Shown here piece after piece: positions 1 through 6,900 of a stretch of 7,148 bases of DNA. Every line of letters starts with the position of its first letter. Position 1 is the first letter of the stretch. Below the pieces are notes generated by a model. The model saw nothing but the letters and a program-made list of their open reading frames with translations. It was not told where the DNA came from and did not search any database. Source of the stretch: Myxococcales bacterium (lineage in GTDB: Bacteria; Myxococcota_A; UBA9042; PHBI01; JAAZYN01); contig JAAZYN010000175.1 of the NCBI GenBank assembly GCA_014239625.1, forward strand, positions 1 to 7,148, in the 5' to 3' direction. A program made the translations under genes and the position numbers.

Positions 1-313
1 CTCTCGTCTCTGGCCGTCCCGCAGGAGCGTAGGGGCGCGGGAAGGGCGGTGCTGACTCCCGGCGCGCGCGGGCGAATGAGGACGCCGTTGTCGCGCCGGC
101 TCCGCGCGACACCGCCGGTGGCGCCGTAGCGAGCTCGCGAGCCGAGGAGCGGCGGAGCGCAGCGGGGCCCATCCGCCTGCGCCTCGTGCCACGCCTGTCG
201 GCGCTTCGCTTCTTCGGCGTCGCCCGCAGTGCCGTGAGACATCGGGGCTATCACGCGCGCAGCGCCGACGCTGGCTTTCAAATGTGGGTCGTTTCGGCTA
301 ACACAAAGGGTCC
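1..313. other. Upstream non-coding region, no supported gene
   Basis: This GC-rich stretch precedes the operon. I see no tRNA, rRNA or convincing protein gene in it. A frame open from position 1 ends at TAG 127-129 on the plus strand. A minus-strand frame starts at 172 and stays open to the window edge, but reads as Ala/Arg/Pro-rich sequence with no recognisable family. A short perfect palindrome, GCGAGCTCGC, lies at 129-138 with no T-run after it. From about 270 to 313 the composition becomes less GC-rich, as expected near a promoter, but no -35/-10 pair matches consensus well enough to call. The operon promoter is inferred to lie here because nothing downstream leaves room for one. Confidence 0.5.
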
Positions 314-1582
314 ATGGATACACCCCTTGTCCTGATCCTCATCCTGGCTTTCGCCTTCGCGATGACCCACCTCGAGTCCTTCGCCCTTGGCGACCGGGTG
401 CGGCTGTTCAGCGGCCTCGAGTACGTGGTTCTAGGCGCGCTCTGCGGTCCTTACGTTCTCGGTTTCTTCAATCGTGGCGCGCTCACCGATCTGGAGCCCG
501 TGCTCAGCGTGGTGACCGGATTCATCGGGTTTTTGTACGGCCTCCCCGTGTCCAGGCATGCCACGAGGGTGGAGGGGGCGAAGCGGGTCGGGGCGATCAT
601 CGCGGTCACCGTGGCGGTGGTCTTGGGGACGGTGTTTTACCTCATCTTCGGGGCCCTGGATGCGACGGCGCTGGTGTCCCACACGGAGCGCGTTATCGCC
701 TCGGTGGTGCTCGGTTTTGGAGCCGCCGCGTGCTCGGCGGAAGCTATCGTTGGCGGTATCGCGGCGACCGCGGGAGACGGCCCCATCAGTCGGCTGATGC
801 CTCGGGTGGCCGCCACGACGCGCGTGATCGCGATCCTGGGCTGCGGATTCGCGCTCGCCGCGGATCCCGGAAATATCTACAGCACCAACCTTCAGATACA
901 TCCCGCGCTCTGGGTCCTCGCCAGCGTGGGCGTGGGGAGTGGGATCGGCCTCATTTTTCACGTCTTCGTCGGTGACGAGGACGACACCCAAAAGCTGTTT
1001 GTCGCCGTGATCGGCGTCATCATGTTGGCGTCGGGGATCGCTTATGCGCTGAAGATGTCGCCGTTGATGGTGTGCCTCATCGCCGGAATCACCGTGTCCA
1101 ACATCTCACCGACCGCCGGCCGCCTGAGCGAAGCGGTGCTGAACCTGGGTCGCCCGTTCAACGCGACCCTGCTGCTCATCGCCGGTGCCATGTGGGTCCC
1201 TCTCCCTGGGGTGCTGTGGACGGTCCCTCTGGTCTTCGTGGCGGGGCGCATCGTCGTCTTGCGGATCGCCGCCTACGTCGCTACCCGGCGGCACCCGTCG
1301 GTCGATCCCCACACGCCCAGCCTGGGCAACGCCCTGCTCAGTCAGGGCGCCCTGGCGGCGGCTATCGCCGTGAACTTCACGCTGGCTCACGCCCACGAGC
1401 TCGAGGCTGTGGTGATGACCTGCCTGCTCGCCAGCGCCGTGGTCAACGAGGTCTGGGCCACTTGGGCCATGCGCAGAGTCTTGCAGCGCGCCGGAGAGAC
1501 CGGCCGGCGGGCACCCGATCACCCGCAAGGCCGGAGCATCGATGAGCCCGGCGTGGGCCGCGACGCCATGGAGGCGCACTAG
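314..1582 (+). CDS. CPA-type cation:proton antiporter-fold membrane protein lacking the ion-site Asp
   Basis: A 422-residue inner-membrane protein with about 12-13 hydrophobic helices, spanning roughly residues 4-385, and a short hydrophilic tail (about 390-422). The pattern follows the Na+/H+ exchanger fold. A GPYVLG motif at 45-50 matches the LGP motif of the second core helix, AGITVSN lies at 257-263, and a SQGALA segment at 343-348 matches the late-helix SQ(A)GVA of gene 2. It aligns without gaps to gene 2 across residues 140-174 (gene 2 177-211). In that alignment the conserved ion-binding Asp becomes Arg170, and the basic residue of a later core helix becomes Ile289. It may therefore be a regulatory or scaffold paralogue rather than an active exchanger; this is inference. 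The ATG at 314 is the first start after an in-frame TAA at 299-301. Its Shine-Dalgarno-like AAAGGG (305-310) is unusually close, so expression may be modest. It is the first gene of the operon, and its stop abuts the gene 2 start. Confidence 0.85.
   Translation: MDTPLVLILILAFAFAMTHLESFALGDRVRLFSGLEYVVLGALCGPYVLGFFNRGALTDLEPVLSVVTGFIGFLYGLPVSRHATRVEGAKRVGAIIAVTVAVVLGTVFYLIFGALDATALVSHTERVIASVVLGFGAAACSAEAIVGGIAATAGDGPISRLMPRVAATTRVIAILGCGFALAADPGNIYSTNLQIHPALWVLASVGVGSGIGLIFHVFVGDEDDTQKLFVAVIGVIMLASGIAYALKMSPLMVCLIAGITVSNISPTAGRLSEAVLNLGRPFNATLLLIAGAMWVPLPGVLWTVPLVFVAGRIVVLRIAAYVATRRHPSVDPHTPSLGNALLSQGALAAAIAVNFTLAHAHELEAVVMTCLLASAVVNEVWATWAMRRVLQRAGETGRRAPDHPQGRSIDEPGVGRDAMEAH
1570..1574 (+). 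promoter_or_regulatory. Ribosome binding site of gene 2
   Basis: GGAGG sits inside the last codons of gene 1, with an 8-base spacer to the ATG at 1583. That start directly follows gene 1's TAG (1580-1582). The arrangement fixes the start of the large antiporter-ATPase and indicates translational coupling between the two genes. Confidence 0.75.
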
Positions 1583-4500
1583 ATGCGTCAGATCTTCGCG
1601 CTGTTCCTCCTCGTCGGTGCCATGCTCGGCTTGGCGCAGCTTGGCGACTGGTTGGCTAGCACCGACATCGCGGGAGATGCCAAGTCTCTCATCTCGCTGG
1701 GGATCACCTTCGCCGGTGTGGGGTTCGTCGTCCTCGCCGCGTACGTTCTCGCCGCCGCAGGCGCCGCGTTCAAACCCTTGCCGCTGCCCCGCGTCACTGG
1801 GTACATCCTGGCGGGCATCGTGTTGGGCCCCTATGTCAGTGAGGTCCTGAGCCAGGGGGTCGTCAAGGACCTCGCGAAGTTCAATGACCTGGCCCTGGCT
1901 CTGATCGCGCTGGAGGCGGGGATCGAGCTCCAGGTGAGCGCCATCAAGAAGGTGGCCAGCTCGCTGCTCTCCATCGTGCTGTTCAAGGTCCCGATGTCGT
2001 GGATCATGGTGGGTGGGGCCTTCGTGTTGTGTGGGCCACTGCTTCCGTTCGAGCTGACCTTCGAGCAGACCATGACCATCGGCCTGGTCATCGGTGCCCT
2101 CGCGGTGGGTACATCACCCGCTGTGTCTGTCGCCGTCATCAGCGAGCGGCAGGCGAAAGGCAAGACCCCTGACCTCATCCTCAGCATCGCGGTGTTCAAA
2201 GACATCGTCATGATCCTGATGCTGGCGGTGGCCATCACCATTGGACAATCCTTGGTCACGGGCAGTGAGATGACCGCCGACAGCTTCCTCAAGCTGGGCA
2301 AGAAGATCGGGTTGTCGCTGCTGGCGGGGGCGGTGGTGGGTGCGCTGCTTATCGCGTTCATGCGGTGGGTCCGCTGGCAGCTCGTGTTGACGCTGCTCAT
2401 CGTCGCGTACGGTGGCGCTGTCCTCTCCGAGATCCTTCACCTCAAGGCGCTGCTCGTGTTCATCACGGCGGGCTTCGTCGTCAGCAACTTCAGCCACTAC
2501 GGCCACGATCTCCACAAGCCGCTGGCGCTGCTGGCGCTGCCCATCTTCATCGTGTTCTTTACCCGAGCAGGGGCCGATCTCGACCTGAAGGCCACCGTAG
2601 ACGTCCTGCCCGTCGCGGCGATCCTCTTCGCGGTGCGGCTCTTCATGCTCTTCGGCGCCACCAAGCTGGGGGCCAAGATTTCGAAGGACCCGCCGGAGTT
2701 CAGCAACAACGTGTGGCTCGGCTTCGTGAGCCAGGCGGGGGTCGCTTTGGGTCTGCTGCTCTTGGCCAAACAAGACTTGCCGTTGATCTCCACGGAGCTT
2801 GGCCAGGTCGGGGTGTCGCTTATCGCGCTCAACCTGCTGATCGGCCCAATCCTTCTGGGTGTGGCGCTCAAACGCGCCAAGGCTCTTGGAGAGGCTGACC
2901 CCGCCGCCGCGGAGGGCCCGACGGGGTCTGGCGTGGAGCTCAGCTCGCCCGACGACGACCTCTTCGACGACGAAGAACCTCACGAGGAGGGCACGCAGGA
3001 AGACCGTCACGGTCTGGGTCCGGAGGATGAGGAGCTCATCGCGGTGCACGCCCAGGTCTCCGAGCACCTCGAGGCGGTCGTGACGTCCTTAGAGCGGGAC
3101 GTGCTCGACGCTTGGCGGGTGGAGGTGGGTGTCCGCTTCGACGCCCTCGTCGGAGAGTCACCCGAGGAGTATGGAACGCTCCACGCGGCCCTGGAGCCAA
3201 TCCCCGTCGCTTCCGCCGCTGCGACGCTGCGCGAGGCGGCGCGCGAGGTGCGTGATGGCTTGGCGCAGCTCCCCGGCAAGCTTCAGCGCCCTCTACTGAG
3301 CCACCACCGCCAAGTCCGGCAAGACGCAACGATGCGGCAGCGGATGTCGTTGCGCTTGCAGAATGTCGCGGCACGGGGGCGGCGCGCCGTGGCGCTGCGC
3401 TTGGTAGCGCGCACGTACATCGAGGGGGTGTTCGTCTGCGGGCTCAAAGAGGCGCTTCGATCTTTGGCCAGTCTCGAGGCCGAGCGGATCGGTGCTCTGG
3501 ACGCTGCCTTCGCGGTCTCTCTGGAGGCAGCGCGGGACGCGAACGAGGCGGCCTCGGTGTGGTCCGAGCCCCCTGTCGACGATTCGCCTCTCAGGGCTGC
3601 TGCGGAGCAGTCGGCCAAGCGCTGGCTCAGAGAGCTGCATCGCTGCAAAGACGAGGCCCTTGGAAGGTTGGGCGCGGCGCTGCGCTGCGCTGGGACGGCG
3701 ACCGGGAGTGGCCAGCACCGCTACGAGGCCGTCGCGATGGACGTGGACGTCGCCATCAAGGCCTTGGACAATGACGGTCCCCGGTGGGACGCTGCGCTTC
3801 TTGCGATGGCAGGTCGGGCGCGTCTGTCGGCGGTCATCGAGGAGCTGGAGACGGGGGTCAGCCACGACATGACCCAAGTCGTGCGCCGCTTCACCTCGGG
3901 CCAACAGGTCGATGTGTCGACGGTGGTCGATGGGGTGCGGTCGGCTCTGGATACGGCACGTGGTGCGTTGGCGAGGGACCTGCGGGGTATGAACCACGCG
4001 CAGGCGGCCGCGCGTCTCAGCCGTGAGGCGGCGTCCCTCGAGGACGTCGTGACCCGCGATGCGCTGCCTCGCATCAACCAGGTCCGGCATTACGACGCCG
4101 GCGGTGAGGGAGTGTTTTCGGGGGTCACGCGGTTGCTGTCGGAGCGCATCGACGACCTCGACGAGGACTGGCCGGCGCTGCCCATCGCCTTCGTATGGAA
4201 CACCCGGAAGCGGCCCGACACGCCGGCCGACGTGCCGTTGAAGTCACTTGCCATCAAGTCTTTGGCGAGTCGATATCTGATGGGCGAGCTGAAGTGGGCT
4301 TACGATGACGCCGGAGCCCAGGCGGAGCGGATGATCGATCGGGTCGCGGGTCGTCTGAGTGAGGTGGCGGGGGTCATCACTTATGGCTTGCGCACCGCCA
4401 TCAAAGAGATCGACGCGAACCCTGATCCAAACGTCGGTGAGGTCGGCGTCGAGGTCACCCTGGGCAGCCTGGACCGAGCGCTGAAGATCGTCGATGGGCT

Positions 4501-5977
4501 CTCGGTAGAGCTCGTCGAGACCGTCGAGGCAATGCCGGAGTCCATCGACAGCCTGACTCACGACGCATTCGACACGTTGCGCCAGCGAACCCTCGGCGTG
4601 CATGGCGCCGATATGGTCAAGGCGGCCGGTCCAATGGAGCGTTTCCGTCGCAACGTGACGACCTTCTGTCACGACCTGGCCGACGCCTATCGAAGCCTAC
4701 GACGGGGCGTGCGGGACCTCTATACCAGCGCGGCGGAGAGCGCGGTGGCGAGAGATGCCAGGGTTCGGGCGGGGCTCGAAGAGGTCGACGAGGCGGCGAT
4801 GGCGCGGGACGTCGCCCGCTTCGACGTGGCCGATGAGCAACGGGCCAAGCTCCCTTACGTGTTGGCCAAGCTGTTCGAGGGGAGCGCCTTGGACACGCCT
4901 CAGATCCTGGCTGGAGCCGAGGCCGAGCGGGCCGCCATCGCGGACGCCTGGGCGCGCTTCGCCGACGGGGAGCCGACGTCGGTGCTGGTGACTGGAGACA
5001 GTGGCAGTGGCAAGACGAGCGTCGCGCATGTCCTCTTGCGCGAGCTCTCCAAGCGGCGCCTGTGCGAGGTCAGGTTACACCCCTTCGAGCGGACTGAGAG
5101 TGGCTTTTGCACGACCATTGGCGCCGAGGCGGGGTGCTACGACGCCCGTGACTTCGTCGCCCTGGCGGGGGCGCTGGAGGCTCTTGAAGACAAGCCAGTG
5201 GTCTTGCTCGATGGTCTCGAGCAGCTCTTCGAGCGCACGCCCGCTGGGCTCGACCATCTCCGTGGGGTGCTGAGGCTGATCCTCCGGACGCGGCACCACG
5301 TGTGTTGGGTCGTCGCGGTGAATTCGCCAACGTCAGAGCTGCTGGAGTGTGTCTGTGATCTCAAAGCCTACTTCACCGACTGGGTCGAGTTTCGCCCGCG
5401 GCGGGGGGACGAGATCATCGAGCTCATCGAAGCTCGTGCGCGCCTGGCTGGGTTCACCATCGCCTGGCCACGACCGGAGATTCGAGGTTTCTGGGATCGT
5501 CTGCGGCCGTCGAGCTGGCAACGGGACGAGGCGGCGTGCCGTCGTCGGTTCGCACGCAAGCTGGAGGCTGTCGCGGGCGGAAACGTGCGCGACGGGATCT
5601 CGGCGTTTGTGAACGCCATCGAAGACGTCGACGACGAGGTGGTCAAACTCAACGATGTCGAGTCGCCTGCGCTGAGTTGGTTCGATCATCTCGGTCGCGA
5701 CGCTCAGCGCGTGCTGGCCTTGACCACGCTGACGGGGAGTATCTCCCGCGCCGAAGCGTCCGAAGCGCTCCGTTGGAGCGACGCCAAGCTCGACGCCAGC
5801 CTGGGGCGGTTGATGGGGTCGCAGCTTCTGGTTCATTCGGACGCTGCCCCGGGTGACGATCCAGGTACCCGATGGGAGGTGCGCGGGGCGGTGTGGCGGC
5901 GGGTGCGCGAGCTGCTCGCCGAGCAAAATCTGTTGATCGACCCGGAGCGAGGGCCTAGCAGGAGGGAGCGGCAGTGA
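1583..5977 (+). CDS. Cation:proton antiporter fused to AAA+/STAND-type P-loop ATPase
   Basis: A 1464-residue fusion protein. Residues 1-430 form a CPA antiporter domain: an N-terminal hydrophobic helix (about 4-20, a membrane segment or signal peptide), then about 13 helices. It has AGIVLGPYV at 77-85, GTSPA at 176-180, FKD with Asp207 as the likely ion/proton-binding residue, Arg328 in a later core helix, and SQAGVALG at 383-390. An acidic linker (457-484, 15 Asp/Glu) leads into a charged, mostly helical region (about 486-1085) that I do not recognise. The NTPase follows: Walker A GDSGSGKTS at 1138-1146, Walker B VVLLD at 1206-1210 with Glu1213, a sensor-1-like Asn1247, and a GGNVR lid motif at 1332-1336 resembling AAA+ sensor 2. 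Residues about 1365-1450 look like a winged helix. Typical antiporters of this class end with small KTN/TrkA-type regulatory domains, or have none, so this tail is unusual. I infer ATP-controlled ion exchange with the large domain cytoplasmic. The antiporter and P-loop calls are firm; the ATPase clade and role are not. Confidence 0.9.
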   Translation: MRQIFALFLLVGAMLGLAQLGDWLASTDIAGDAKSLISLGITFAGVGFVVLAAYVLAAAGAAFKPLPLPRVTGYILAGIVLGPYVSEVLSQGVVKDLAKFNDLALALIALEAGIELQVSAIKKVASSLLSIVLFKVPMSWIMVGGAFVLCGPLLPFELTFEQTMTIGLVIGALAVGTSPAVSVAVISERQAKGKTPDLILSIAVFKDIVMILMLAVAITIGQSLVTGSEMTADSFLKLGKKIGLSLLAGAVVGALLIAFMRWVRWQLVLTLLIVAYGGAVLSEILHLKALLVFITAGFVVSNFSHYGHDLHKPLALLALPIFIVFFTRAGADLDLKATVDVLPVAAILFAVRLFMLFGATKLGAKISKDPPEFSNNVWLGFVSQAGVALGLLLLAKQDLPLISTELGQVGVSLIALNLLIGPILLGVALKRAKALGEADPAAAEGPTGSGVELSSPDDDLFDDEEPHEEGTQEDRHGLGPEDEELIAVHAQVSEHLEAVVTSLERDVLDAWRVEVGVRFDALVGESPEEYGTLHAALEPIPVASAAATLREAAREVRDGLAQLPGKLQRPLLSHHRQVRQDATMRQRMSLRLQNVAARGRRAVALRLVARTYIEGVFVCGLKEALRSLASLEAERIGALDAAFAVSLEAARDANEAASVWSEPPVDDSPLRAAAEQSAKRWLRELHRCKDEALGRLGAALRCAGTATGSGQHRYEAVAMDVDVAIKALDNDGPRWDAALLAMAGRARLSAVIEELETGVSHDMTQVVRRFTSGQQVDVSTVVDGVRSALDTARGALARDLRGMNHAQAAARLSREAASLEDVVTRDALPRINQVRHYDAGGEGVFSGVTRLLSERIDDLDEDWPALPIAFVWNTRKRPDTPADVPLKSLAIKSLASRYLMGELKWAYDDAGAQAERMIDRVAGRLSEVAGVITYGLRTAIKEIDANPDPNVGEVGVEVTLGSLDRALKIVDGLSVELVETVEAMPESIDSLTHDAFDTLRQRTLGVHGADMVKAAGPMERFRRNVTTFCHDLADAYRSLRRGVRDLYTSAAESAVARDARVRAGLEEVDEAAMARDVARFDVADEQRAKLPYVLAKLFEGSALDTPQILAGAEAERAAIADAWARFADGEPTSVLVTGDSGSGKTSVAHVLLRELSKRRLCEVRLHPFERTESGFCTTIGAEAGCYDARDFVALAGALEALEDKPVVLLDGLEQLFERTPAGLDHLRGVLRLILRTRHHVCWVVAVNSPTSELLECVCDLKAYFTDWVEFRPRRGDEIIELIEARARLAGFTIAWPRPEIRGFWDRLRPSSWQRDEAACRRRFARKLEAVAGGNVRDGISAFVNAIEDVDDEVVKLNDVESPALSWFDHLGRDAQRVLALTTLTGSISRAEASEALRWSDAKLDASLGRLMGSQLLVHSDAAPGDDPGTRWEVRGAVWRRVRELLAEQNLLIDPERGPSRRERQ
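5960..5965 (+). promoter_or_regulatory. Strong Shine-Dalgarno deciding the GTG start of gene 3
   Basis: A perfect AGGAGG lies 8 bases before the GTG at 5974, inside the final codons of gene 2. The alternative in-frame ATG at 5986 would have a 20-base spacer, so the GTG is preferred. The GTG overlaps gene 2's TGA as GTGA (5974-5977), a classic coupling arrangement. Confidence 0.8.
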
Positions 5978-6843
5978 TCGGTCTGATGTGGACGCCCTCC
6001 CTCGAGTGGGCCCTCGGTCTCTTGGTCGTGGCCATCATCGCCTTTGTGGTCGCGTGGCTGTGGAGCAAGTTGTTGGGCCTCGTCTGGGCCGTGGGCGCCG
6101 ACCGCGAGAAGCTGCTGGCGTTCACCAATGCGCCGGTCCGCTTCTCGTTGGTGCTCTGGGTGTGGTCTGTCGTGGTGGGGCTCGGCCCCCGCCCGCAGTT
6201 TTTGGGGGACCCATCGCTCCGCACGGTGGTGCCCAGCGAGGGGCTGCTCTGGGAGCTCATGTTACCGGCGTTTTTCACCATCATCGCGACTATCTGGGGG
6301 TTCAATAGCCTGCGAGATATGGCCGGCGGGCTCGCGCTCTCGCTCACGCGGCCGTTTCGGGTCGGTGACGAGATCGCGACTGCCTCGGCGCACGGTCGCG
6401 TGTCGCGTGTCGGGCTGACACGGGTGCGTATGAAGACAGAGCATGGGGCCCTCATCGAGGTCCCTGCTAGCGAGCTCGCCAGTGAGACCTTGCGGATCGC
6501 GCCGCGGCGCGGTGGGGCGTTGCCGATCGAGATCGAGGTCGAGATCGGAGCGGCCGTCGAACCGGACCGGGCCATCGATCTGTTGCGCGATCACGCCTTG
6601 CTGAGCGCGTACGCTGATGCGAGCGTGCCCGTCGTGGTCGAGCTGCTGGGCTATCGCCGCGCCCGGATCGTCGCGACGCCCACGCACCCGGACGACGCAG
6701 ACCAGCTGCGTGGTGATCTCGCGAGCCGCGCCGCGAGCCTCTCTGCGACTCGCGTCAGCATGACCGCGACCGTCGCGGCGGTGCCGAGCGAGCTGACGGT
6801 GCCGGCCTCGAGGTCGTCTCGCTCCGACGTCTTCACGCGATGA
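5974..6843 (+). CDS. MscS-family mechanosensitive ion channel
   Basis: A 289-residue protein, close in length to E. coli MscS (286). Hydrophobic helices lie at about 11-36, 55-72 and 93-122. The third is the pore-helix equivalent and runs into NSLRDMAGG (111-119), aligning with the GSLSNLAAG of MscS. It is followed by the hallmark RPFRVGDEI (126-134), which starts the beta domain (to about 172), then an alpha/beta cytoplasmic domain to about 270. MscS proteins are homoheptameric inner-membrane channels that open under membrane tension to release solutes. Two departures are visible: a charged Arg114-Asp115 pair in the pore-helix hinge, and VPAS (163-166) where most family members have a PN[GS]-type turn. 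The last 20 residues are Ser/Arg-rich and run into a tandem repeat. The gene overlaps gene 2 by four bases, so channel, antiporters and ATPase are co-translated. The family assignment is firm; whether it is gated by tension or by partner proteins is unknown. Confidence 0.88.
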   Translation: MIGLMWTPSLEWALGLLVVAIIAFVVAWLWSKLLGLVWAVGADREKLLAFTNAPVRFSLVLWVWSVVVGLGPRPQFLGDPSLRTVVPSEGLLWELMLPAFFTIIATIWGFNSLRDMAGGLALSLTRPFRVGDEIATASAHGRVSRVGLTRVRMKTEHGALIEVPASELASETLRIAPRRGGALPIEIEVEIGAAVEPDRAIDLLRDHALLSAYADASVPVVVELLGYRRARIVATPTHPDDADQLRGDLASRAASLSATRVSMTATVAAVPSELTVPASRSSRSDVFTR

Positions 6844-6880
6844 CGGTGGCGACGCGCGCGATGACGGTGGCGACGCGCGC
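6836..6880. repeat. 21-bp tandem direct repeat (about 2.1 copies) over the gene 3 stop
   Basis: Positions 6836-6859 are identical to 6857-6880, giving a period of 21 bases with core atgacggtggcgacgcgcg. The first copy contains the TGA stop of the channel gene (6841-6843), and because the period is a multiple of three the second copy repeats an in-frame TGA at 6862-6864. The array occupies most of the 57-base gap between two convergent genes. There is no hairpin with a T-run in this gap, so no intrinsic terminator can be called. Confidence 0.85.
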
Positions 6881-6900
6881 ACCCGGTCACGTCGGCCAGA

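Noticed and set aside
129..141. Overlapping palindromes GCGAGCTCGC and CTCGCGAG as an operator or terminator
   Set aside because: Short, all-GC-rich self-complementary stretches are common in such DNA; there is no loop, no T-run and no second copy.
1..172. Minus-strand frame from an ATG at 172 open to the window edge (57 codons), and a plus-strand frame open from 1 to TAG 127-129
   Set aside because: Both read as Ala/Arg/Pro-rich low-information sequence expected from GC-rich DNA, without a good ribosome binding site or recognisable motif. Sequence left of the window would be needed to decide.
275..304. Possible sigma-70-like promoter CTTTCA ... TAACAC with an 18-base spacer before gene 1
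   Set aside because: Each box matches only about 3 of 6 consensus bases, and the implied start of transcription would fall almost on the start codon.
2114..3067. Long minus-strand open frame (317 codons) opposite gene 2
   Set aside because: Shadow of the real plus-strand gene: the translation is rich in Arg, Asp, Glu, Gln and His with no domain, and overlaps conserved antiporter sequence.
3293..4090. Minus-strand open frame (265 codons) opposite the helical region of gene 2
   Set aside because: Composition is typical of antisense frames in GC-rich genes, and the plus frame is continuous through it into the Walker motifs.
6844..6900. Intrinsic terminator in the convergent gap
   Set aside because: No stem-loop followed by a T-run on either strand; the only structure is the direct repeat.
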